Below the pieces are notes generated by a model. It did not search any database, was not told the DNA's origin, and was given only the letters and a program-made list of their open reading frames with translations. Position numbers and translations under genes: made by a program. From positions 1,116,001 to 1,180,000 of the forward strand of contig NZ_FRAM01000001.1 of the NCBI RefSeq assembly GCF_900142325.1: DNA of 64,000 bases. Reading direction: 5' to 3'. Shown piece after piece: positions 57,917-64,000 of the stretch. Every line of letters begins with the position of its first letter. The stretch's first letter is position 1. This stretch comes from Epilithonimonas mollis (GTDB lineage Bacteria > Bacteroidota > Bacteroidia > Flavobacteriales > Weeksellaceae).

Positions 57917-59008
57917 TTGAGCGATATAGAATTTTCACATTTTCAATCCTTAAAAAAGGCTGTTCAGGATAAATATCTTGAAACACATTCCCCATCTTAT
58001 AATGATATTTCGAAATGGAAAGGTATTGACATTATTTATTTCCAGGAAGATCTGAGACAAAAAGCGAAAGGAAATATTAGTGAAAAAACTTTTTACACTT
58101 ATTTTAAGAATAATTCTCAGGAAAAAACACCCAGAATTGACATGCTTAATCTATTGTCAGTTTATGCAGGTTACAGTTCCTGGTTTGATTTCAAAAAGAA
58201 AAATCCGATTTCTACCGATAGTGAAAATTCAAATCCTTCGGCACAGGCAGAAACATCGGCTGAAAAAGCAAATGATATAAATAAAACGGAACAATCACCG
58301 GTCAGAGTTATTGAAACACCTCCTCTATCTGTTGACAACCAGGCTTTTGATGAGATCAACAGAAACATCAATTTTAATAATCCAGAGCAGAATTTTCTTA
58401 AAAGATACCTTTGGCTTGGCATATCAGCTTTTTTATTTGCTGTGGTTCTGATTCTGGTATTTTACGATAATCTTTTCTATAAAAAATACACTTATGCTTT
58501 TACAGACGCAGACAGAAACTCTTCTATTAAAGGCGAGCTGGATGTAAAAATCATCAGAGAAAATGAATCTCCTATTTTATTCAAGGTAAAACCAAATTCA
58601 CCTTTCGTTTACGAAACGAAAAGCAAAAAACTCAAAATGATTATCTCTTCGCCTTTCTATAAAACAGATGAGGTAATAAGAGATCTTACAAATGCTCCTG
58701 AGTCTGAAAATATAGAATTGAAGCCAAATGATTATGCTATTCAGTTATTCTATTATTCAAAATCAATCAAGGATTTTAAGAAAAAGACTGAACAACTTAA
58801 CCGCCTGATAAGCGACAAAGCACTTATCTATCAAGTTGTAGACAGTGATATCTATGGAATAGAGACAATGGATAAGCAAAAATACATCTCGCTGGTTACG
58901 CTTCCTACAACCTCATTGGAAAATCTGGAAGTGATTGATTCTCAAATGAAAAACGGAAAAATTGTAATGATCAAATTCAAAATCACTGATGATGAAAACA
59001 CAAAATAA
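57917..59008 (+). CDS. Membrane-anchored, probably DNA-binding protein (one-component regulator type)
   Basis: 363 residues, TTG start at 57917 (no ATG or GTG nearby in frame). Residues 1-100 resemble a Bacteroidota N-terminal regulatory domain: NISEKTFYTYFKNNSQEKTP then MLNLLSVYAGYSSWFDFKKK, matching the x-S-x-x-T-x-x-x-[FY]-F ... T-L-x-x-L-x-x-[YF]-x-G-Y-x-S-W-x-x-F pattern. A polar linker (100-160) leads to one membrane helix (about 164-185, LGISAFLFAVVLILVFY), and the remaining 175 residues are a periplasmic alpha/beta domain. This layout is like ToxR-type regulators. A lipoprotein gene overlaps its end by 20 bp. Confidence 0.65.
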   Translation: MSDIEFSHFQSLKKAVQDKYLETHSPSYNDISKWKGIDIIYFQEDLRQKAKGNISEKTFYTYFKNNSQEKTPRIDMLNLLSVYAGYSSWFDFKKKNPISTDSENSNPSAQAETSAEKANDINKTEQSPVRVIETPPLSVDNQAFDEINRNINFNNPEQNFLKRYLWLGISAFLFAVVLILVFYDNLFYKKYTYAFTDADRNSSIKGELDVKIIRENESPILFKVKPNSPFVYETKSKKLKMIISSPFYKTDEVIRDLTNAPESENIELKPNDYAIQLFYYSKSIKDFKKKTEQLNRLISDKALIYQVVDSDIYGIETMDKQKYISLVTLPTTSLENLEVIDSQMKNGKIVMIKFKITDDENTK

Positions 59009-59588
59009 AATCTATTGGTGGATCTTATGCCTTATGTTAACTATTACAGGAATAATTTCGTGTGATAAAAAATACGACGGTAATGATAACTCTCTGGAAA
59101 CTCTCAGAAATGCTAATAACAGAGTAACTTATTCAAAAACTAAACTGGATAGTGTCCAGGCTATTAATGTTATTACTTCGCAGAAAGTTCAGGATCTATT
59201 GGATCTGTCAACACTTTATACTTCAGGAAATAAGGATACGGAAATAGATTCTGTGATATACACACAGATGCAAGCTCATTTTTTGTCCAAGGACTCTAAT
59301 AACCTTAAGCCATTGCTTAAGGAAATGGACAGCCTGAAAGTGAAGTTTGCTAAAGTCAACAATCTCACGACATCCAAATCGATTTACAAAAAAGACACTC
59401 TGGATTTTGCAACATTCGATGTAGAATATTACGACAACAAAAAAGCTTACATTACTACGGTTAACAGAAAAGCGCAATATCTGTTAAAAGCTTCACCCGT
59501 AAAATTCAAGAAAGAATTTAAATTCTATTTCACCAAGTTTTATCAAAAAGAATCTGACAGTATAAAAACAACAAAACCCGCTAATTAG
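58989..59588 (+). CDS. Lipoprotein partner of the membrane regulator
   Basis: 199 residues, overlapping the upstream gene by 20 bp in another frame, so translationally coupled. Lipoprotein signal MMKTQNKIYWWILCLMLTITGIISC (Cys25). The mature part starts helical (LETLRNANNRVTYSKTKLDS, VQDLLDLSTLYTSG) and ends in beta strands (DTLDFATFDVEYYDNKKAYITTV ... FKFYFTKFYQKE). No domain recognised. Coupling to a membrane-anchored regulator suggests a sensor or accessory protein in the periplasm. Confidence 0.7.
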   Translation: MMKTQNKIYWWILCLMLTITGIISCDKKYDGNDNSLETLRNANNRVTYSKTKLDSVQAINVITSQKVQDLLDLSTLYTSGNKDTEIDSVIYTQMQAHFLSKDSNNLKPLLKEMDSLKVKFAKVNNLTTSKSIYKKDTLDFATFDVEYYDNKKAYITTVNRKAQYLLKASPVKFKKEFKFYFTKFYQKESDSIKTTKPAN

Positions 59589-59598
59589 CGGGTTTTGT
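59571..59598. terminator. Bidirectional terminator between the lipoprotein partner and lipoprotein 2
   Basis: Stem ACAAAACCCGCT / AGCGGGTTTTGT with a 4-base loop. It overlaps the end of the upstream gene and lies between convergent genes. Confidence 0.85.
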
Positions 59599-59620
59599 TT
59601 TAATCAGATTTAGAATCTAA

Positions 59621-59857
59621 TTATTTTTTGATTTCTTCTTTAGCAGCTTTCTCGTCAGCTTTTACTTCAGCTTTAGCAGAATCAGCAGTAGCTTTTACTG
59701 AATCAACAGTAGCAGTAGCAGTAGAATCGATAGCAGCAACAGCAGAATCCGCTGTAGCGTCTACTGAATCAACAGCAGCAGCTTCTACGTTATCAGTTTT
59801 TTTACAAGCTACAAGAGCAATAGCAGCGATAGCAGCTACAAATAATGACTTTTTCAT
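59621..59857 (-). CDS. Alanine/heptad-repeat lipoprotein 2 (Lpp-like, 78 residues)
   Basis: 78 residues and paralogous to the gene at 57516: signal KKSLFVAAIAAIALVAC (Cys18), then heptads DSVDATA, DSAVAAI, DSTATATV, DSVKATA, DSAKAEV and KADEKAAKEEIKK with C-terminal Lys. Most differences are conservative (Ala/Val/Glu/Asp), so this is a recent duplication or is held by selection. The pair flank the regulator and its lipoprotein partner, facing outward from the same locus. -7 box at 59926. Confidence 0.8.
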   Translation of the reverse strand: MKKSLFVAAIAAIALVACKKTDNVEAAAVDSVDATADSAVAAIDSTATATVDSVKATADSAKAEVKADEKAAKEEIKK

Positions 59858-59925
59858 TGTTCTAAAATTTAATTAATTATTATTATTGATTTGTTTTTCT
59901 TAATTATTGCGTCATAATTACAATA

Positions 59926-59933
59926 CAAATGTA
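59926..59933 (-). promoter_or_regulatory. -7 promoter box TACATTTG for lipoprotein 2
   Basis: Minus-strand TACATTTG, 68 bases before the ATG, giving a long leader like that of lipoprotein 1. Confidence 0.5.
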
Positions 59934-60015
59934 GGACGGTCTGACAAAAATCATTTAAAAACAGCTTGTAAAGGTTTTGTAAACCATTTTACAAATAAAT
60001 GATACTGATTTCTAA

Positions 60016-60594
60016 CTATTTAATATTAAAATTTACAAATCCTGATGGGGTAATCAATCCATCTAAACACACATCATTCTCAAAAATATCAGCAACATCC
60101 TCAATTGGAGAATAGAAATTAAGTCCAATTTTTTTGTGGATTATTAAATCTCCAGAAAAAAAGGAATCATAGAAACCTTTACCATATCCTACTCTGTTTC
60201 CGAATCTGTCACAATATAATAATGGCGTCAAAACATAATCTAATTCAACATTTACATTATTATCACAAAAAGGTTCTTTAATTCCCCACCTATTAATTTG
60301 AAATTCAGAATCAGGAAAAATCTCTATAGAAATCATTTTTCCATCTTGAATTTTCGGAACAAAAACACGAACTTTTTTGTCAAAAAAGTAATCAATAAAT
60401 ATTTTGGTATTGACCTCATTGAGTCTCTCAATTGGCAAAAAAACATTAATGCATTGATTTTCAATAATATTAAATTGTAAAACAAAGTTTTTCAACAACT
60501 TTTCTGATAAAGCGTCTACCTGATCCCTGGACAAAGCCATTCGTTTTGCTTTATAAATAGCTCTAAGTTCATTTTTTGTGAGACTAATATTCAT
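60016..60594 (-). CDS. 5-formyltetrahydrofolate cyclo-ligase
   Basis: 192 residues from ATG 60594 (MNISLTKNELRAIYKAKRMAL); the longer frame runs into the ferredoxin gene. Conserved parts: NVFLPIERLNEVNTKIFIDYF, VRVFVPKIQDGKMISIE, and LLYCDRFGNRVGYGKGFYDSFF (G-Y-G-[KG]-G-[FY]-Y-D, substrate loop). It turns 5-formyl-THF to methenyl-THF with ATP, a folate salvage step. The start lies 1 bp after the ferredoxin stop. Confidence 0.94.
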   Translation of the reverse strand: MNISLTKNELRAIYKAKRMALSRDQVDALSEKLLKNFVLQFNIIENQCINVFLPIERLNEVNTKIFIDYFFDKKVRVFVPKIQDGKMISIEIFPDSEFQINRWGIKEPFCDNNVNVELDYVLTPLLYCDRFGNRVGYGKGFYDSFFSGDLIIHKKIGLNFYSPIEDVADIFENDVCLDGLITPSGFVNFNIK

Positions 60595-60595
60595 T

Positions 60596-60826
60596 TTAAA
60601 TTTCTTTAACTGAAATAATATTGACCGGACAGGCTTTTGCTGCCTTTTCACAAGGTTCAAAGGCATCGTGGAGTGGGGTTTTAATAGTATGGAAACCTTT
60701 CTTATCGATAGCTTTTAATAAAACTGATTTACCGTCTTTTTTAGACATTCTGAAAAACTCCGGCGCAAATTCCGCACAATAATTACAGCCTATGCATTTT
60801 TCCCTTTGAAGCGTTACTATTACCAT
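60596..60826 (-). CDS. Ferredoxin
   Basis: 76 residues. Cluster ligands CIGCNYCAEFAPEFF (Cys11, 14, 17) and the last Cys in KAAKACPVNII (Cys65); a further Cys is in EPCEKAAK. This is a monocluster 4Fe-4S (or 3Fe-4S) bacterial ferredoxin with the CP motif. It sits 25 bp after trhP on the same strand, so it may supply electrons to TrhP or other enzymes; that is inference. Confidence 0.92.
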   Translation of the reverse strand: MVIVTLQREKCIGCNYCAEFAPEFFRMSKKDGKSVLLKAIDKKGFHTIKTPLHDAFEPCEKAAKACPVNIISVKEI

Positions 60827-60851
60827 TCTTTGTAGAGCGTAACATAAAGAA

Positions 60852-62096
60852 TTAAGCCTGAACTATTTTATATAGTTTATCCGACGGTCGGATTCTGAAA
60901 TCTGTTCTGAAGGTAATGACATCAGATTTAGTTGCTTTATCAGCCCCTGTTTTCTTATCGACCTGCATAGAATCAATCAGCATTTCCTGTGAGCCGGTTG
61001 TCGGACCCTGGATCAGAACTCTATCTCCAATAGACAGATCATAAGCTTCAATTAAAAATTCGGCGATATTAGATTTAGGATAGAAATGACGCCCTTTTCC
61101 AACGTAAACCTTTTTCTGAGTAGCACTGGATCCGGAATTATCCGACCATTCGCCTAATTCCTGACCCAAATAATAACCAGCCCAGAAACCTCTGTTGTAA
61201 ACGGTTTCCAGCTGGGACATCCATACCGATACCTTTTCTTTCGAAAATGTGCCATCTGTGACCGAATCGATCGCTTCTCTGTAAGTCTTTACCACTGTAG
61301 CAACATATTCAGGTGCACGTCCTCGACCTTCTATTTTGAGAACTTTCACACCAGTTTCCACAACCTGATCCAGAAAACCAATGGTACAAAGATCTTTTGG
61401 AGACATCATATATTCATTATCCAACTCGATTTCAAATCCGGTTTCCTGATCAATCACCGTATATTTCTTTCTGCAGTTTTGCTTGCAGGCACCTCGATTC
61501 GCTGAAGAATTAGATGAATGTAAGCTAAGGTAACATTTGCCAGAAACAGCCATACAAAGCGCACCGTGACCAAAAATCTCAACCTCCACCAGGTTTCCGG
61601 ACGGACCTTTCACCTGATCTTTGACGATCTGATCACAGATTTTTCTGATCTGCGTCAGGCTCAGCTCGCGACTCATCACCATGGTGTCTGCAAAAAGAGC
61701 GTAGAACTTTACCGTTTCAATATTGGTGATGTTGATCTGGGTCGAGATATGAACTTCCATCCCGATCTGTCTGGCATAAGAAATCACGGCCTGATCCATT
61801 GCAATCACCGCAGTCAGATTGGCTTGTTTTGCTTTATCAAGAAGTGTTTTTATGATAGAAAGATCGTGGTCATAAATAATTGTATTGAGCGTGAGATAGG
61901 TTCTGACGCCTTTCTCTCTGCAACGTCTGCTAATTTCCGGGAGATCATCCATTGTAAAATTCATGGAAGCTCTGGCGCGCATATTAAGCTGTTCTATCCC
62001 AAAATAAATGGAATCCGCGCCGTTGTCCAATGCTGCCTGCATTGATGTAAAATCACCGGCAGGTGCCATTAGTTCTATTTTTCCGCTATTCTTCAT
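60852..62096 (-). CDS. trhP: TrhP: peptidase U32-type tRNA uridine-34 hydroxylase
   Basis: 414 residues. U32 core (about 1-300): IELMAPAGDFTSMQAALDNGAD, RMRARASMNFTMDDLPEISRRC-like segment, and the cysteine-rich Fe-S region GHGALCMAVSGKCYLSLHSSNSSANRGACKQNCR. Residues 328-414 form the U32 C-terminal domain (YVGKGRHFYPKSNIAEFLIE ... SDKLYKIVQA). E. coli TrhP (YegQ) hydroxylates U34 of tRNAs with prephenate-dependent cofactor supply. The ATG is 1 bp after the TrhO stop. Both proteins end in the same domain. A ferredoxin gene follows 25 bp downstream. Confidence 0.88.
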   Translation of the reverse strand: MKNSGKIELMAPAGDFTSMQAALDNGADSIYFGIEQLNMRARASMNFTMDDLPEISRRCREKGVRTYLTLNTIIYDHDLSIIKTLLDKAKQANLTAVIAMDQAVISYARQIGMEVHISTQINITNIETVKFYALFADTMVMSRELSLTQIRKICDQIVKDQVKGPSGNLVEVEIFGHGALCMAVSGKCYLSLHSSNSSANRGACKQNCRKKYTVIDQETGFEIELDNEYMMSPKDLCTIGFLDQVVETGVKVLKIEGRGRAPEYVATVVKTYREAIDSVTDGTFSKEKVSVWMSQLETVYNRGFWAGYYLGQELGEWSDNSGSSATQKKVYVGKGRHFYPKSNIAEFLIEAYDLSIGDRVLIQGPTTGSQEMLIDSMQVDKKTGADKATKSDVITFRTDFRIRPSDKLYKIVQA

Positions 62097-62097
62097 G

Positions 62098-63456
62098 TTA
62101 ATCTTCCAGAATTTTATATAATTTATCCGACAGTCTCACTCTGAACGGAAGTCCGAAAGTAACATGATCTCCAGCTTTTGCCGTTCCGGAAGGACTTCCA
62201 TTGACAAAAAGTTCTTTGATCAAAAACTCCTGTTCTCCAGTTGTTGGTCCGGAAATCAGAACTTTATCACCCACCGATAGTTCTTTATTTTCAATCAGAA
62301 ACTGTCCGATCTTTGATTTAGAATAGTAATGTTCGCCTTTTGCAATGAAGGTTTTCTTTATTTTTATTTTTTGACGAATGTCTTTTGTTTCTACTTTTGC
62401 CAAAGGCTTAACGGTCAAATCGCCTGATTTTTTAAAGGTTAAGGCTTCAGATTTTCCTTTTCTGAAGACTTTGTTTCCGACCTGCAAACCTTTTCTAAGT
62501 TTTAATTGTTCAGCTTGCGGCAAATGGTAAATCTCCAGACACTCTGACGAGCAGGTATTTTCCATCGCTGTTTTACAATCATCACACTGGATGAACAATA
62601 AATGGCAGGCATCATTGGCACAATTGGTGTGATTATCACAAGGTTTTCCACATTGATGACACTGAGAAATAATATCGTCCGTAATTCTTTCGCCCAAGCG
62701 ATGGTCAAACACAAAATTCTTTCCAATGAACTTGCTTTCTATATTCTCCTCTTTGATTTGGCGTGTATATTCAATAATACCGCCTTCTAACTGGTAAACA
62801 TTTTTGAAACCCTGATGTTTGAAATAAGCACTTGCTTTCTCGCAACGGATACCACCAGTGCAATACATCAACAGGTTTTTGTCTTCTTTGAAATCCTGCA
62901 ATTGCTCATTGATAATCGGCAAACTTTCACGGAAATTCTCCACATCGGGTGTAATTGCACCTTCAAAATGTCCGACTTCACTTTCGTAATGGTTTCTGAA
63001 ATCCACGACAATCGTATTGGGATCTTCCAGCATAGAATTGAAATCGCGTGCTCCCAAATGAATGCCTTTATTGGTCACATCAAAAGTTTCGTCATTCAGA
63101 CCATCTGCAACGATTTTGTTTCTGACTTTGATAGTTAACTTTAAAAATGAGTGATTATCCTGCTCTACAGCGACATTCAGGCGGATACCTTTCATAAAAT
63201 CATACACTTCCAGCGTATCACGAAACGCCTCAAAGTTATCGGCTGGAACACTCATCTGGGCATTAATCCCTTCATGGGCTACATAAATCCGGCCAAGCGC
63301 ATCCAGGGCGTTCCAGGCTATAAAAAGGTCATCGCGAAATTTTTTTGGGTCTTCAATTTTGGCGTACGCATAGAAAGACAGTGTAAGGCGTTCCTTACCA
63401 GCTTCATCAATTAGCTGAGCTCTTTCTTCTGCGCTTAAGGTGTTGTACAGTTGCAT
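62098..63456 (-). CDS. trhO: TrhO: rhodanese-type, oxygen-dependent tRNA uridine-34 hydroxylase with U32-like C-terminal domain
   Basis: 452 residues; E. coli TrhO (YceA) has about 350. The N-terminal acylphosphatase-like part is followed by a rhodanese domain with Cys199 in LMYCTGGIRCEKASAYFKHQ. A cysteine-rich zinc-ribbon-like stretch (QCHQCGKPCDN ... CDDCKTAMENTCSSEC, about 265-310) comes next. Residues 367-452 (FIAKGEHYYSKSKIGQFLIE ... SDKLYKILED) match the C-terminal domain of TrhP, about half identical by eye. TrhO makes 5-hydroxyuridine at tRNA position 34 using oxygen. Promoter box at 63491-63498. Confidence 0.92.
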   Translation of the reverse strand: MQLYNTLSAEERAQLIDEAGKERLTLSFYAYAKIEDPKKFRDDLFIAWNALDALGRIYVAHEGINAQMSVPADNFEAFRDTLEVYDFMKGIRLNVAVEQDNHSFLKLTIKVRNKIVADGLNDETFDVTNKGIHLGARDFNSMLEDPNTIVVDFRNHYESEVGHFEGAITPDVENFRESLPIINEQLQDFKEDKNLLMYCTGGIRCEKASAYFKHQGFKNVYQLEGGIIEYTRQIKEENIESKFIGKNFVFDHRLGERITDDIISQCHQCGKPCDNHTNCANDACHLLFIQCDDCKTAMENTCSSECLEIYHLPQAEQLKLRKGLQVGNKVFRKGKSEALTFKKSGDLTVKPLAKVETKDIRQKIKIKKTFIAKGEHYYSKSKIGQFLIENKELSVGDKVLISGPTTGEQEFLIKELFVNGSPSGTAKAGDHVTFGLPFRVRLSDKLYKILED

Positions 63457-63490
63457 GCTATAAACGTTTTAAGTGAGAAAAATAATGGCG

Positions 63491-63498
63491 CAAAGATA
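63491..63498 (-). promoter_or_regulatory. -7 promoter box TATCTTTG for trhO-trhP
   Basis: Minus-strand TATCTTTG, 34 bases before the trhO ATG. A 14-bp tandem repeat begins 11 bp upstream of it. Confidence 0.6.
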
Positions 63499-63509
63499 GG
63501 GATTTTTGG

Positions 63510-63565
63510 TTGATAGTTGTTAGTTGATGGTTGTTAGTTGATGGTTGTTAGTTGATGGTTGTCAG
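63510..63565. repeat. 14-bp tandem repeat, 4 copies, upstream of trhO
   Basis: TTGATAGTTGTTAG, then TTGATGGTTGTTAG twice, then TTGATGGTTGTCAG (63510-63565). It covers the -33 region of the trhO promoter and abuts the larger 21-bp array. Confidence 0.8.
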
Positions 63566-63594
63566 GGATTCAATATGTCATCCAACATCTTCAG

Positions 63595-63783
63595 TAGACT
63601 GTTAAAGGTCTTAGGTAGAGAATCAATGTAGTTATGTAGACTGTTACAGGAGTTAAGTTTAGTGTTACACGAATTAAGTAGAGTATTACACGAGTTATGT
63701 AGACTATTACAGGAGTTAAGTTGAGTGTTACAGGAGTTATGTAGACTGTTACAAGAGTAAGGTCGACTGTTACAGATAACATT
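63595..63783. repeat. Tandem repeat array of 21-bp units, array 2 (9 imperfect copies)
   Basis: Nine units of exactly 21 bp (starts 63595, 63616, 63637, 63658, 63679, 63700, 63721, 63742, 63763). Typical unit: TAGACTGTTACAG then GAGTTAAG; most carry the inner palindrome CTGT-T-ACAG or near it. It is related to array 1 at 35047 (13 of 21 positions equal between consensus units, plus against minus strand). It lies between divergent trhO and DPP-IV genes. The 63-codon minus-strand frame is a by-product. Confidence 0.85.
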
Positions 63784-63843
63784 AGATTGACTCTGCTTAA
63801 AACAATTAATCTTTATTATATTTACGTCATTAAAATTTTAAAA

Positions 63844-64000
63844 ATGAAGAAAATTCTTTTTCCTGTTGTAATGATGACGACAGTTTTCTCACAAAACATT
63901 AATGCGCAAGAAATTACACTTGATAAAATCTACTCCGGCTACTACCGTGGAAAAGGGATTGCAGGAATTGCGTCCCTGAATGATGGTGAAAACTACGCCA
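63844..64000 (+). CDS. Dipeptidyl peptidase IV (S9 family), N-terminus only
   Basis: 52 codons before the window ends. Signal peptide MKKILFPVVMMTTVFSQNINA, then QEITLDKIYSGYYRGKGIAG IASLNDGENYA, a typical start of the beta-propeller domain of Bacteroidota dipeptidyl peptidase IV (Y-x-G-x-Y-[RK]-x-[KR]-G-I). The catalytic serine hydrolase domain would lie beyond the window. It would remove N-terminal X-Pro dipeptides in the periplasm or at the surface. Confidence 0.8.
   Translation, partial: MKKILFPVVMMTTVFSQNINAQEITLDKIYSGYYRGKGIAGIASLNDGENYA

Noticed and set aside
57917-59008. Reading the TTG start of the membrane regulator as an artefact of a -7 box
   Set aside because: Unlike the other TTG cases, the box (57849-57856) lies 60 bp upstream, the domain begins within the first residues, and no later in-frame start keeps the domain, so the TTG is probably real.
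59628-59876. 82-codon Ser/Ala-rich frame antisense to lipoprotein 2
   Set aside because: Mirror image of the low-complexity repeats; the minus strand has a lipoprotein signal, the plus strand does not.
60595-60666. 24-codon N-terminal extension of the folate cyclo-ligase
   Set aside because: It overlaps the ferredoxin gene in another frame, and the family start (MNISLTKNELR) is downstream.
63591-63782. 63-codon minus-strand frame with VYITP-like repeats
   Set aside because: Product of the 21-bp period; start and context are poor, and the units vary at positions that would not be tolerated by a folded protein.

Overview
The window comes from an AT-rich member of the Bacteroidota, most likely family Weeksellaceae (Chryseobacterium or a close relative). 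Three things point there: several secreted proteins end in the type IX secretion (T9SS) sorting domain; promoters carry the Bacteroidota -7 box TAnnTTTG rather than sigma70 boxes, with few Shine-Dalgarno sites; and the gene set is flavobacterial (DUF5777 barrel, PduO-type adenosyltransferase, class II HMG-CoA reductase, ALDH16, bacillithiol transferase family, T9SS amylase). It reads as core chromosome with no prophage, IS element, CRISPR array, rRNA or tRNA that I can see. Dispersed palindromes and tandem repeats fill many gaps.

Layout. 1-3.5 kb: a partial TlpA-like thioredoxin lipoprotein-type protein and a T9SS surface protein with a small membrane partner. 3.6-5.8 kb: clpX, a HIT hydrolase and greA. 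5.8-8.5 kb: Rieske-like lipoprotein, dtd, SIMPL, RDD, folB. 8.9-13.3 kb: nadA-gmk-yicC operon divergent from lpxK-purine nucleoside phosphorylase. 13.3-17.0 kb: a predicted periplasmic/extracellular electron-transfer operon (DUF5777 barrel, cytochrome c lipoprotein, YceI, ankyrin protein, DOMON/T9SS protein) beside a Crp/Fnr regulator gene. 17.2-21.6 kb: thioredoxin, lipoprotein, dinB, cytosolic amylase and a lone AbiV defence gene. 21.6-25.8 kb: ALDH16, deoC and an Lrp regulator. 26-36.8 kb: secreted amylase, SRPBCC, M3 peptidase, YchJ, VF530, SGNH hydrolase, YfiT, LprI, hutH. 36.9-44.6 kb: GNAT, a CarboxypepD-like protein, ygiD, YceI, a DNA-repair radical SAM pair, HMG-CoA reductase. 44.6-54.4 kb: small membrane proteins, sucC, 1-Cys peroxiredoxin, arginine decarboxylase, thiamine pyrophosphokinase, PduO, ABC exporter, WYL regulator, DinB-type protein. 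54.5-64 kb: a lipoprotein, lptB, a SpoU methyltransferase, a locus of two Lpp-like lipoproteins around a membrane-anchored regulator and its lipoprotein, folate cyclo-ligase, ferredoxin, trhP-trhO, and the start of a dipeptidyl peptidase IV.

The most interesting points are: (1) a hairpin after the crp-like gene that is both a terminator and a GTGA-N6-TCAC operator placed about 40 bp upstream of the likely start of the electron-transfer operon; (2) the locus at 57.5-59.9 kb, where twin 78-residue alanine/heptad lipoproteins with C-terminal lysine flank a TTG-started, membrane-anchored, probably DNA-binding protein and a lipoprotein; (3) adjacent trhP and trhO genes for the same tRNA U34 hydroxylation that share a homologous 86-residue C-terminal domain; (4) two 21-bp-period tandem arrays 28 kb apart with shared anchor bases; (5) a promoter-preceded 24-codon ORF for an amphipathic peptide; (6) a terminator-like hairpin in the greA leader. 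All functions are inferred from reading the sequence; no database search was possible.
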